Assembly: GCF_023566055.1 (NCBI RefSeq)
Contig: NZ_JALIQP010000004.1
Location: forward strand, 488,562-552,561
Direction of reading: 5' to 3'
DNA from: Halosolutus amylolyticus
Lineage (GTDB): Archaea > Halobacteriota > Halobacteria > Halobacteriales > Natrialbaceae
Length of the DNA: 64,000 bases
In this document: in pieces, positions 44,449 through 52,690 of the stretch
Layout of the letters: every line of letters starts with the position of its first letter
Numbering within the stretch: the stretch's first letter is position 1
Notes under the pieces: model-generated
Told to the model about the DNA's origin: nothing
Seen by the model: the letters and a program-made list of their open reading frames with translations, nothing else
The model's database searches: none
Translations under genes and position numbers: made by a program

Positions 44449-45336
44449 ATGGTAGTGGACCAGAACGTTCAAATCGATCAAGGAGTAGTTGACGCGGTTA
44501 ACGCACTCGGAAATTCCAAACGGCTAGAAATATTACTCGCATTAGATAAGGTGGAACAAGAACACCAGAAACCGTGGCATACGATGTCCTTTACGGAACT
44601 GTACGATGCGATTGACGTGGATAGCACGTCTCAATTTTCGTATCACCTCGATCAACTCGTCGGACAATTTGTCAGCGAAACTGCTGACGGATACCGACTC
44701 ACATACAGTGGGAACAAAATCGTTCGTACGATCGTCTCCGGTGTGTACGAAAGCACTTCAACGTTTGAAGACAGCGAGGTCTCCGGTGCCTGTTTGTTCT
44801 GTGGAGAGGCGTCACTTCTAGCCACACTCGACGCCGAACAATTCCGTATTCGCTGCACCTCGTGTGACGCGACCCTCGTAACCGATTTCTTTCCTAAGAG
44901 TCAAACGCGTGGCCGGACGACTGCGGAGATCATCGAAAGTGTTGGCTACCGTATCTGGAGTATGTACATTCAACTGCGAGGAGACGTTTGTCCGGAGTGT
45001 TTTGGCCGCGTCGATACGACTGTTGACGTGTACGAGCACAATGGGAAATCACACCATCTCCATATTAGCTCGTGTCGTGAATGTCAACATATAGTAAGCA
45101 TCCCAATTGAAGTGACAGTTGCGTTTCACCCAGCAGTCCTCCACCGGTTTTGGGAGCACGGCATTTCGCTACTGGACGTTCCACTGTGGGAATTTTTCGA
45201 GTACATCGTATCCGATGTAATCGTAACGGATATCGTCTCCGATGATCCGTTTGCAGCTACGTTCGAAATCACGCCGAACGATGAGACGATTTATCTCAAA
45301 ATGGACGATACAGGAACAGTTTCAATTGGACTGTGA
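44449..45336 (+). CDS. winged-helix regulator with two zinc ribbons
   Basis: 295 residues. Residues about 10-100 form an ArsR-like winged helix (VVDAVNALGNSKRLEILLALDKVEQEH ... SFTELYDAIDVDSTSQFSYHLDQLVGQFV). Two cysteine pairs follow: CLFCGE with CTSC (about 115-145) and CPECFG with CREC (about 183-220), a likely pair of zinc ribbons. The C-terminal part is acidic with aromatic residues. The layout is that of haloarchaeal DUF7351-like regulators; I am moderately sure of that family. It probably controls the upstream MFS gene or the polymer-forming/MFS pair downstream. Confidence 0.8.
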   Translation: MVVDQNVQIDQGVVDAVNALGNSKRLEILLALDKVEQEHQKPWHTMSFTELYDAIDVDSTSQFSYHLDQLVGQFVSETADGYRLTYSGNKIVRTIVSGVYESTSTFEDSEVSGACLFCGEASLLATLDAEQFRIRCTSCDATLVTDFFPKSQTRGRTTAEIIESVGYRIWSMYIQLRGDVCPECFGRVDTTVDVYEHNGKSHHLHISSCRECQHIVSIPIEVTVAFHPAVLHRFWEHGISLLDVPLWEFFEYIVSDVIVTDIVSDDPFAATFEITPNDETIYLKMDDTGTVSIGL

Positions 45337-45375
45337 GGGGATGATTCGTCTACTCCTTGCCTGTTACCCTCAGTA

Positions 45376-46239
45376 TCACTCCGGAAGCGATACCGGTTCG
45401 AACTCTTGCAGTCCGAAGTACGTCAGTACGACAGCCCCCAGTCCGGTCAGGAGAAGCCCACCCGCGACCAGGTCCCCGAGGATCGGAATCACTCCGATCA
45501 GCTGTAAGAGCACCATGACAACAACGACTCCGAGACCAGTCGCCAGCCCAACTCGTGGGGTGTTCAACTGTTGACCAGCGAGATATCCCAGTGCGATGAT
45601 TCCGTAAGCAATTATCAACAAGCCGATTAGAAGACCGAGTATGCTCACAGGGAGGAGGATCAGGGTGAACGCCATGAAGACGAACACGGAGAGGAACGTT
45701 ACGGAGAGGAGTGCTCCCACGGTGAGGCTGATCAGTGGATGATCTTGCGCGGCTGCCCCGACATTATCGAGCAGTAGTTCATGTTTTCGGGAGAGCAACG
45801 CTCCCACAAGCGCTAGTATCAACGTCGTCAGCACGATCGGCGTATACGCGGCGATCGGGCCGGGTTCGGAGGATTCAAACGCGACAGTGGTCCGCTCCAT
45901 AATGGTTGCTTCGGTGGACAGTTCCTCGCTCCCGCCAATGTGCTGGAGTTCTCCATCGATCGTTGCACCGTCCTCGACGACGAGTGATCCGGAGAGTTGC
46001 GTCACGTCACCTTCGACTGTTCCATGGACCCGGAACTCGCCACCGATAACGTAGACTGGACCGGACACCGCTTCGTCGGCCGGCACCGTGACCGTCGCAT
46101 CCCCGACGATCAACGCGCCTCGGTGCTCGGTTATCTCGTGGTCTCCTTCAATAACGAACTCGGTGGTCTCGACGTCTGCTCCACCCGCCGAGATCATGAG
46201 TAGCACGATTATCAAGAGCGGGATGAGTTCCAGATTCAT
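45376..46239 (-). CDS. polymer-forming (bactofilin-like) membrane protein
   Basis: 287 residues. An N-terminal membrane segment (LIPLLIIVLLMISAGG) precedes short-repeat beta structure (GALIVGDATVTVPADEAVSGPVYVIGGEFRVHGTVEGDVTQLSGSLVVEDGATIDGEL), the sequence pattern of bactofilin/polymer-forming right-handed helices. Four hydrophobic segments follow (about 125-275). It overlaps the downstream end of the MFS-like gene by four bases (46236-46239), so the pair is one operon. It may build a scaffold at the membrane. Confidence 0.78.
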   Translation of the reverse strand: MNLELIPLLIIVLLMISAGGADVETTEFVIEGDHEITEHRGALIVGDATVTVPADEAVSGPVYVIGGEFRVHGTVEGDVTQLSGSLVVEDGATIDGELQHIGGSEELSTEATIMERTTVAFESSEPGPIAAYTPIVLTTLILALVGALLSRKHELLLDNVGAAAQDHPLISLTVGALLSVTFLSVFVFMAFTLILLPVSILGLLIGLLIIAYGIIALGYLAGQQLNTPRVGLATGLGVVVVMVLLQLIGVIPILGDLVAGGLLLTGLGAVVLTYFGLQEFEPVSLPE

Positions 46240-47513
46240 GGCGTCGTCCCCCCACGAGCCAATTCAACCATCCGATGCACGTATAGCAACACCGGCAGCG
46301 TGACGACGAACAGCAGTGCCAGCGCGTTCACGTACGTCAGATGGTTCAGCAGTGAGAGTCCGACCCCCTCGGAGTACAGCGCTAGCGAGGTACTCAAGAA
46401 GGTCGCCAGCCACCCCGCTATCCCGACACCGAGGGCCGTGTGCGTGCCGATGGTCTCGGGTGTGGAGAGATCCGGCCAGAGTGCAAAGTTGAGTGTCGTG
46501 TAGAAACTGACCGCGAGCACGTAGAACATCGGTAGTACCAGTGGTGGGGTATCACCCGCTCCAAACTGGATATGGAAGACATACAGGAGGTGCGTGAACG
46601 CGAACAGGCCGAATACCCAGAGGAACAGCCAATTCCGATCGAAATTCGTGTAGATGACGCCAGCGGCGAGCGCCCCAATGACGTGCAAGCCAGCGATAAA
46701 CAACCGGACGCTCAGGTCGGGGGATTGCCAGGACGTGTAGATGTACAGCGGCGTTTCGATGATCCGGAGAAAGCCCAGGCTATCGATGAAGAAGACGCCG
46801 AACATCAGCAGAACCGGTCCCAAGAACGCGAAACTGACCGTTCGAACCGGTACCGGTCGGCAGAATCGGCCAGTTCCGAACGTGTCGCGTTCGTATTGAC
46901 TGGCGAGGCTATCGACGAATCGGAACCGCTTGACTGAGAGAACGGCGAGAACGAGGACAGCTGGAACCATCATTGCACTCATGACGAGACTAAACTCGTC
47001 GATTCGCCACTCGATCGGATACAGGGCTGCGACGAAGAACGACAATCCTGCCACGACGGCAGCGACGTATCCGCGGTCCCTCACGGGAATGAAATCGAGC
47101 ATGAAACTGAAGGACACTGGAATTCCGACGCCGAGCGCCATCGAACAGACGATCACCCAGAGCACGAACAGTTCGATTGTACTCACGTATGGGGCAGCGA
47201 CCGTCAGAAGCAGTTGGACGAAAATGACCAGAAAGAGCAACCGGAACTTCACGTACAGGTCAGTGCTCCATCCACGCCGATCCATCAGGACGCCGCTGAC
47301 GACGGCTGCAACGAGGGTGAGCAGCGCAAGTATGGCCATCACTATCGACACGTCCCCTGGGGGCATACCGATCTTCTGCGTTCCGAGATCGGTCAGTCCC
47401 AGTTGGACAAACGTGAGGTTGTAATAGTATCCGGCCGTGAGCGCAGACACGTAGATCAGATATCCAGTGATGGGGATCCACTGGCGCTCACGGACGAACT
47501 CGAAGAGTTTCAT
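46236..47513 (-). CDS. MFS-like membrane transporter 2
   Basis: 425 residues with about twelve hydrophobic segments. A motif-A-like loop VVSGVLMDRRGWSTDLYVKFR lies after segment 2, and IPVSFSFMLDFIPVRDRGYVAAVVAG between segments 4 and 5. It is a divergent MFS relative with unknown substrate. The coupled polymer-forming protein is unusual; in other genomes such pairs should be looked for. Confidence 0.8.
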   Translation of the reverse strand: MKLFEFVRERQWIPITGYLIYVSALTAGYYYNLTFVQLGLTDLGTQKIGMPPGDVSIVMAILALLTLVAAVVSGVLMDRRGWSTDLYVKFRLLFLVIFVQLLLTVAAPYVSTIELFVLWVIVCSMALGVGIPVSFSFMLDFIPVRDRGYVAAVVAGLSFFVAALYPIEWRIDEFSLVMSAMMVPAVLVLAVLSVKRFRFVDSLASQYERDTFGTGRFCRPVPVRTVSFAFLGPVLLMFGVFFIDSLGFLRIIETPLYIYTSWQSPDLSVRLFIAGLHVIGALAAGVIYTNFDRNWLFLWVFGLFAFTHLLYVFHIQFGAGDTPPLVLPMFYVLAVSFYTTLNFALWPDLSTPETIGTHTALGVGIAGWLATFLSTSLALYSEGVGLSLLNHLTYVNALALLFVVTLPVLLYVHRMVELARGGTTP

Positions 47514-47651
47514 AGAGTGCTGTAATCCTCAATCTGGCATAAATATTGTCTCCTAGTCTACATATTGGCAACAATGTAACTCAAATATGTTTGAGGTCTT
47601 CTTGTGTATCCGTCACGGAGCAGTAGAATCCACCATCTCCACTGTACGCCG

Positions 47652-47783
47652 ATGAATAATTTTTCGATACTAGAACAACCACTGGTTCACGGTGCGATCG
47701 TTGCTTTCTCTGTGGTAGTCTTCGTGACGGCTATCGTTGGACTATCAGGAGCGTCACGAGCGCGAGTACGGTCCAGCCGATAG
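47652..47783 (+). CDS. possible small membrane protein (43 aa)
   Basis: MNNFSILEQPLVHGAIVAFS and then VVVFVTAIVGLSGASRARVRSSR: one clear membrane segment with a basic tail, as expected for a single-pass protein. It overlaps the minus-strand frame 47731-47862, so at most one may be real. Confidence 0.35.
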   Translation: MNNFSILEQPLVHGAIVAFSVVVFVTAIVGLSGASRARVRSSR

Positions 47784-47862
47784 TGAACGCATTCAGCCCC
47801 TCGATGGTCCGAGTGGTTCCATCGACACCCCGTCCAGTGTCAGTGGACGAGGACGGAGTCAT
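47731..47862 (-). CDS. possible small membrane protein (43 aa), antisense
   Basis: MTPSSSTDTGRGVDGTTRTI, then EGLNAFTIGWTVLALVTLLIVQR: a polar N-terminal half and one membrane segment at the C terminus. The polar half has haloarchaeal bias. It overlaps the plus-strand frame by 53 bases. Confidence 0.4.
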   Translation of the reverse strand: MTPSSSTDTGRGVDGTTRTIEGLNAFTIGWTVLALVTLLIVQR

Positions 47863-47902
47863 TGTTCGGTATCGAATTCAGACGAGGCGAAGAGAGTCAG
47901 CG

Positions 47903-48778
47903 TCATCGCTCACGTCCACGACAGGATAGAAATTCGTCGTACTGTATGTCCGTGACCCGCCCCTGCCACGCGTGCATGTCGCCGTCCGGAAGATGCCAGA
48001 CGACCTCCCCCTCCGTCGGCACACGTACGCCGTTCCGCGTCTCGTAGTTCCGCCAGTAGCCGGACCAGGTCGTCAGTTCGTACCCGTCGTCTACGCGTCG
48101 ATACCGATCGGCGTGGACCCTGGTCACCTCGTCGTCCTCGTTAAACGAGAACGTGAGGGAAGCGGACACGTGTCCGTCTTCGACGGTCGCTTTTGCCGTA
48201 CTGTCGTCGATCGACTCCCACTCGACGCCCGCTGCGGGAAGGAACGCGGTCGGATACCAGACCGCCTCGGCGAGATAGCGCATCAGTTCTGCTTCTTCTA
48301 ACTCCGGACTCGAATTGGCTCTGTCGAGCGGGATGACGCCGAACAGGGACACGCTCGCAGTGCCTTCACGGTCACAGAACAGGTCACGGACGCGCACCGA
48401 GAGAAGCGGGGCGAGTCCGATCGACGCGTCCCAATAGAACCCCGGCGGATCTACGGTGACGTGCTGTGTCGCGGTGAACGGCCTCCACGATGACGACGCA
48501 TCACCCAGACGCAGTTCCCCCTTCTGTTCGAGCCGGACCAGGTCAACGTATGGTTGTCCCTGAGGGAGTGCGCTGGTCAGGTACTCACGGACGGGATCGG
48601 GTACTCCTTCTACGTCGTCTTCCGTGAACACCGCCTCGTTTCCACTGTTCGCAGACTGACGAAGTTCGTCCACACGCCGAGCCGTCTCATGCTGGCGCCA
48701 GACGGTGCCGGCGAGACCGAGGATGAAGAGAGCGACGGTGGCGCTGATCATTCGTTTGAGAATACGTACGTGTCGCAT
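47903..48778 (-). CDS. DUF6920 (formerly DUF6544) family protein
   Basis: 291 residues from MRHVRILKRMISATVALFIL (48778). One N-terminal membrane anchor precedes the family blocks VREYLTSALPQGQP, RPFTATQHVTVDPPGFYWDA, LAPLLSVRVRDLF, ELMRYLAEAVWYPTAFLPAAGVEWESID, and WRNYETRNGVRVPTEGEVVWHLPDG. Function unknown; the fold is probably outside the cell. The neighbour upstream is a multi-pass membrane protein on the same strand, a likely partner. Confidence 0.85.
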   Translation of the reverse strand: MRHVRILKRMISATVALFILGLAGTVWRQHETARRVDELRQSANSGNEAVFTEDDVEGVPDPVREYLTSALPQGQPYVDLVRLEQKGELRLGDASSSWRPFTATQHVTVDPPGFYWDASIGLAPLLSVRVRDLFCDREGTASVSLFGVIPLDRANSSPELEEAELMRYLAEAVWYPTAFLPAAGVEWESIDDSTAKATVEDGHVSASLTFSFNEDDEVTRVHADRYRRVDDGYELTTWSGYWRNYETRNGVRVPTEGEVVWHLPDGDMHAWQGRVTDIQYDEFLSCRGRER

Positions 48779-48845
48779 GGGTACAGGACCGCGGCCCACG
48801 GCTTAAGAGTATTCCACTGACAGCGTCGGATCGCCGAGGGCTCGT

Positions 48846-49670
48846 CTACGACGTTCCTGCCCGAACTGGGTCGGACTCGGGATCGATCGCCACCAGAAAC
48901 CGACCCATCAGCACCAGACTGACGGCCGTCAGCGTTCCGAAGATGAGAATCTGGGGCAGCGGCACGACCTGGCCATCGAGGATCATGAAAACGATCATTG
49001 CGAGGACGGCGCCGCCGAGCGTAGCGATCTTCACGAGCAAGACGGCAGTGAACGCGTAGCCCCAGGCCCGACGGTTCCGGAGCCAGGAGGCCGTCAGGGC
49101 AAACCCGGGGACGATGATGCCAAGATCCAGCGAATAGATGACTGCCGTGGGGAGTCCCGCCTCGGCGATGGCCGGCGGTGTCGTCCCGGCGAGGGTCGCC
49201 GGTAGAATCTCCGAGAGCCATAGCAACGAGACTAATACGGCCAGCGATAGCTGGAAGGCGACGTAGGGGCGGACGGACGTCCCACTCAGGTCCCGTTTCA
49301 GCGTCGCCGCGTCGAGCCGGACCATCCCGCCGACGAACGTGAACAGCGTCAGCCAGAGCAACGCTACATACACGAGATACAGTTCGTTGAACGCGGTCAT
49401 GAAGGCATACGAGGAATAGGTATACAACAGGTAGCCAGTCACGCCGAGCCATACGTCGTAGCCCCGTAGCGACCCACGGTCTGCGTAGTACAGCGAAACA
49501 GCGAGGGCTGGAACGCCAACCACGAGCGTTAACAGGTCTTGCCCGTAGATCTGGGGAAGCAACACTGGGTGATCGCGGTAGAAGTTCGGGGCGAACAGTC
49601 CGACGAGGGTGGCAACTGTCGTCAGCAGTAGCGTCGTAAGCGATGACCGACAACCTCGAACCACTCGCAC
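48846..49670 (-). CDS. multi-pass membrane protein of unknown function
   Basis: 274 residues from GTG 49670, with about eight hydrophobic segments (LLLTTVATLVGLFAPNFY, LLTLVVGVPALAVSLYYADRGSLRGYDVWLGVTGYLLYTYSSYAF, LYLVYVALLWLTLFTFVGGM and others). The DPES... tail is cytoplasmic and acidic. I do not recognise a named family. It directly precedes the DUF6920 gene (67 bases). Confidence 0.78.
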   Translation of the reverse strand: MRVVRGCRSSLTTLLLTTVATLVGLFAPNFYRDHPVLLPQIYGQDLLTLVVGVPALAVSLYYADRGSLRGYDVWLGVTGYLLYTYSSYAFMTAFNELYLVYVALLWLTLFTFVGGMVRLDAATLKRDLSGTSVRPYVAFQLSLAVLVSLLWLSEILPATLAGTTPPAIAEAGLPTAVIYSLDLGIIVPGFALTASWLRNRRAWGYAFTAVLLVKIATLGGAVLAMIVFMILDGQVVPLPQILIFGTLTAVSLVLMGRFLVAIDPESDPVRAGTS

Positions 49671-49693
49671 CAGCAGAGGCTATCTTTAGACAG

Positions 49694-49792
49694 CGAGAGA
49701 ATCCCGGCGTTTACGCCGGGCGTGAATCGCGTCACTCGACTGCACAATCAACCGGTGACGACAGGCTGGATATTCCACGATTATCCGCACTA
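49694..49792 (+). mobile_element. solo right end of an IS1341/IS605-type element (omega-RNA-like hairpin), copy 2
   Basis: GAGAGAATC, then hairpin CCCGGCG-TTTA-CGCCGGG (49703-49720), CGTGAATC, and GGATATTCCACGATTATCCG near 49768. Relative to copy 1 the stem carries a compensatory C-G to G-C swap, so base pairing is conserved. No tnpB is adjacent. Confidence 0.62.
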
Positions 49793-49844
49793 TTAAGTAG
49801 GTTTGTCTACATAGACTATGTATGGCGATTGAGGTCACTCGCAC

Positions 49845-50200
49845 CTACGTTGGTTCCATCCAGAACCACCAACAGGTCTGTGCGAATGTACCTCGACAAG
49901 CGACGGCATGAACTCGCAGACGCGACGATCCAGTCGCACCGGTATCGTCTCAAGCAGTTCGTCCCGTGGTGTGAACAGGACGGTATCGACAATCTCAACG
50001 AATTTAACCGGCAGGATATCCACCGATTCCGCGTCAAACGGAGAAATGAAGACGAACTCGCAACTGCCAGCATGAAGGGACAGCTAGCAACCCTGAGAAT
50101 ATTCCTTCGCTTCTGTGCGACGGTGACTGCAGTAGTGCCAGGGCTCGACGAGAAAATAATCTTCCCGACGGCGAGCGAAGACGATGCTCGACCCGCTAAC
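49845..50200 (+). pseudogene. site-specific integrase, N-terminal remnant
   Basis: The SAM-like core-binding domain is visible (MYLDKRRHELADATIQSHRY from 49886, then LKQFVPWCEQDGIDNLNEFN, DIHRFRVKRRN, MKGQLATLRIFLRFCATV). It ends after EKIIFPTASEDDAR near 50190, before the catalytic domain with its R-H-R-Y residues. It is truncated at the junction with the carotenoid oxygenase gene, so a mobile element was probably lost here. Confidence 0.75.
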
Positions 50201-50241
50201 GAACCCCGTCACGTCGGGGACGCTCGCCGACCTCGCACGAG

Positions 50242-51645
50242 CTACACGCCCTGGAAGAACCGGCCGTGGAAGCCGAAGGGTTCCGGGTGTGGGAGAACTG
50301 CCCGCGCCTGGACAGCCAGCGTCGCTGCATCAAATATCATGAGCGACGTCCGCTCACGTTGGGTGTCCAGCGCCGTCGCGAGCACGACTCCCGCATCCTC
50401 GGCGTCGGCATCGGGATGCTGGACGGGAACTGGTTCCTCGATGTAGACCGACCGCTCCCACCACTCCCTGGCGGTGCACGTCTCACAGTCCACTTTGACC
50501 AGTCCGTTCGCCCCTGCGCGATCGGTCGCTTGGCCGTACGCGTAGCGGTGGTGTCGCCCGACGACCGAACGAGCGACGCGTGGCATCTCCATCGCGCCAT
50601 CGTAGAGGCGCGTTCGGCTGACCCTGTTCGCGTCGGGATCGATACGGTACCGCATCAGGTGAGCGTCGGGCACGGCAGGAAAGCCGTCGCCGTCGAGTTC
50701 GGACAGCGCCATCGTGTCGACGATGTCGTCGTCGGGGAACTCCACGAGGTCGAGGACGATCGTTCCGCCGTCGACGTAGGCGTTGACGTGATGGAAGGTG
50801 AAGGCCGGATCGAGCGTCGGGTCGGCCACTAGGTCACCGGTATCGCGGTCGACCACGAGCACGCGCGTGTCGCGCTCCGGTTGCCAGTCGAGCATGTCGA
50901 TCGCACCCTCGGTAAACGGATTCAGTGCCCGGAGTACCGAGAGGACGAGTGGCGACTCCACGATGATGACGTGGTCGGCGGTGACGCTGCAGTCGTGGAT
51001 GTACGCCGGCCCGTTCGCGTCGAGGGAGGCGATGACCTCCCGCGTACGACTCCCCCGTGGGAGACGATAGAGATGATACTGTGGCGTCCGGCCGAACTGC
51101 GTGGTGAAGCCGACCAGTTCGTCTCGGTGGGGGTCGTCGACGAGATGCGCAGCCGTGATGTGTTCGGGTAGGTCGTCGTGGAATCGAAAGTGCCCGCGTG
51201 TCTCGAGCGTCTCGGGATCGAAGGCGACCCGGCGCGGGGCCTCCGTGAGCGCGACGTACTCGCCGTCGATGCGGGCGACGTGGACGTTTGCGTTGTCCGT
51301 CGGCTCGGGGACCCCCCGCGAAGTTACCGTTTCGAGGAGACGACGCCAGCCACGCGTGTCAGTGCCGAACTGGCCGGTCAGCCGCCCGTCCATCGCTTCC
51401 TCGTAGGCATCGGTGCGGAGAAACCGGTTCGAGTAGCGGAGTCGGCCGTCGGTGAACGCGTAGCGCCGGAGCATTGCTAGCCCGTCGAACCAGTGGTTGA
51501 CACGGCGATCGCCTGCTTCGAAACGGGCGGGTCCGTTGCGAACCAGCGTCCCGGAGAGCCAGTCGGGGATGGTGCCCTCGACTGTCGGGTGATGGTCGTG
51601 GACTTCGGTGGTCAACGAGTGAAAGCCGGCGCCGGATGCTGTCAC
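50242..51645 (-). CDS. carotenoid cleavage oxygenase family protein
   Basis: 467 residues from GTG 51645, placed 29 bases after a TATA-like box (leaderless). The seven-bladed propeller family is marked by GTLVRNGPARFEAG, NHWFDGLAMLRRYAF and NVHVARIDGEYVAL. Iron-ligand histidines are probable in HITAAH, YIHDCSVTADHVII, FTFHHVNAYVDGGT and the C-terminal PFGFHGRF. These enzymes cleave double bonds of carotenoids with O2, for instance to retinal or apocarotenals. In haloarchaea retinal is normally made by Brp/Blh, so this would be an extra or different activity. Confidence 0.9.
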   Translation of the reverse strand: MTASGAGFHSLTTEVHDHHPTVEGTIPDWLSGTLVRNGPARFEAGDRRVNHWFDGLAMLRRYAFTDGRLRYSNRFLRTDAYEEAMDGRLTGQFGTDTRGWRRLLETVTSRGVPEPTDNANVHVARIDGEYVALTEAPRRVAFDPETLETRGHFRFHDDLPEHITAAHLVDDPHRDELVGFTTQFGRTPQYHLYRLPRGSRTREVIASLDANGPAYIHDCSVTADHVIIVESPLVLSVLRALNPFTEGAIDMLDWQPERDTRVLVVDRDTGDLVADPTLDPAFTFHHVNAYVDGGTIVLDLVEFPDDDIVDTMALSELDGDGFPAVPDAHLMRYRIDPDANRVSRTRLYDGAMEMPRVARSVVGRHHRYAYGQATDRAGANGLVKVDCETCTAREWWERSVYIEEPVPVQHPDADAEDAGVVLATALDTQRERTSLMIFDAATLAVQARAVLPHPEPFGFHGRFFQGV

Positions 51646-51666
51646 GGCCGTGTATTCGGGTGAGAG

Positions 51667-51678
51667 AGCTATTAATCC
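51667..51678 (-). promoter_or_regulatory. TATA box for the carotenoid oxygenase gene
   Basis: The minus strand reads GATTAATAGCTC, about 28 bases before GTG 51645. Confidence 0.42.
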
Positions 51679-52000
51679 ATCGTGCGCGTCGACCCGGGCG
51701 GTCTGTACGCTGTAGATGCGTCACCATCCTCGCACTCGTCCCGACGGTCCAGCGACGCGATCATCGACCAGCATCTCGGCCAGCGAACCTGCAACACTGG
51801 CGGTGATTCACTTCCATCTCGTGCAGCGCTCCGAGGGGTGCAAACCATCGAACAGACTCCTCACTCAGTCGGTGGTGCACCAGACAGGAACCGCTACATC
51901 GTGATTCGGTTCTTCTCAGGTTCGGAGGATACTCCACCGTCCGATTATTGAACGGATACGATTCTCCCACGATTGGCCGCAATAGAGGCCGGCAACCCTA
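51679..52000. other. intergenic interval
   Basis: About 320 bases between the amphi-Trp gene end and the oxygenase promoter. Open frames lack haloarchaeal bias. Nothing is called. Confidence 0.4.
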
Positions 52001-52294
52001 TTATTCGTCCGCCGATACCGGTTCGCCGTCCTCCATCTGCCATTCGAGTTCAACTTCGAACTCGGCTTCGTCGTCAGTAACCTCGTACTCGACTTCCAGT
52101 TCGAAGTGCTCCGGTACCGCCACCGTGAAGCCGTCCTCTCCTTCGATGTTGATCGTCCCGTTCTCGACGCCGTCGGCGACTTCACGGAGGATCCCCGCAC
52201 CGTCTGCCCGACTCATCACTCGCTTACCTTCACGTTCCGTCTCATCAGCTTCCGATTCCGCTTCGTTCTCGGATTCTTGTTCGTCGTTTGCCAT
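52001..52294 (-). CDS. amphi-Trp domain protein
   Basis: 97 residues. A very acidic N-terminal tail (residues 1-24) precedes the amphi-Trp-type domain: MSRADGAGILREVADGVENG, TINIEGEDGFTVAVPEHFELEVEYE, and a C-terminal EFEVELEWQ with the conserved Trp in an amphipathic strand. These small haloarchaeal proteins have no assigned activity. A TATA box (TTATTTT, about 26 bases upstream near 52320) fits a leaderless start. Confidence 0.85.
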   Translation of the reverse strand: MANDEQESENEAESEADETEREGKRVMSRADGAGILREVADGVENGTINIEGEDGFTVAVPEHFELEVEYEVTDDEAEFEVELEWQMEDGEPVSADE

Positions 52295-52451
52295 ACCGGA
52301 CCTACAACGACTCCAAATAAAATAACTCGGCCTTCATATCCGCCCAGTTCGATCGGCGGTAGTCACCACTTCTATCGAGGCATCTAGTGGGCAGACGTCT
52401 CCGGGTGTTATCAACAATTATTCTATCTCAGCGAGATCCAATCGAAACGAT

Positions 52452-52690
52452 GCGACGTCGCACGCGTCTCGGGCTAGCCGGTAGCACCGGGATCGGTGGC
52501 GTCCTCGGGGCCACGGGTAGGATCGCGGACCAGCCCTCCGCTCCACAGCCACATACGCCGAGGAGCCGGTACCCCGGGCGCGGGAATGGAACCGACCCGT
52601 TGTGGCCACCGATACGACGACAGCAGGAAGCGAGACGTACGGTACCGTCCGACAGTTCGTCAAGGGGGAACTCGAGCCGATCACGTTGGC
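52452..52690 (+). pseudogene. exported protein remnant with Tat-like signal
   Basis: MRRRTRLGLAGSTGIGGVLG (52450 region) resembles a twin-arginine signal. After a frameshift the plus strand gives EEPVPRAREWNRPVVATDTT and YGTVRQFVKGELEPITLAAS, acidic and coding-like, and then runs into the end of the convergent ABC permease gene. Probably the first 80 residues of a lost exported protein. Confidence 0.4.
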
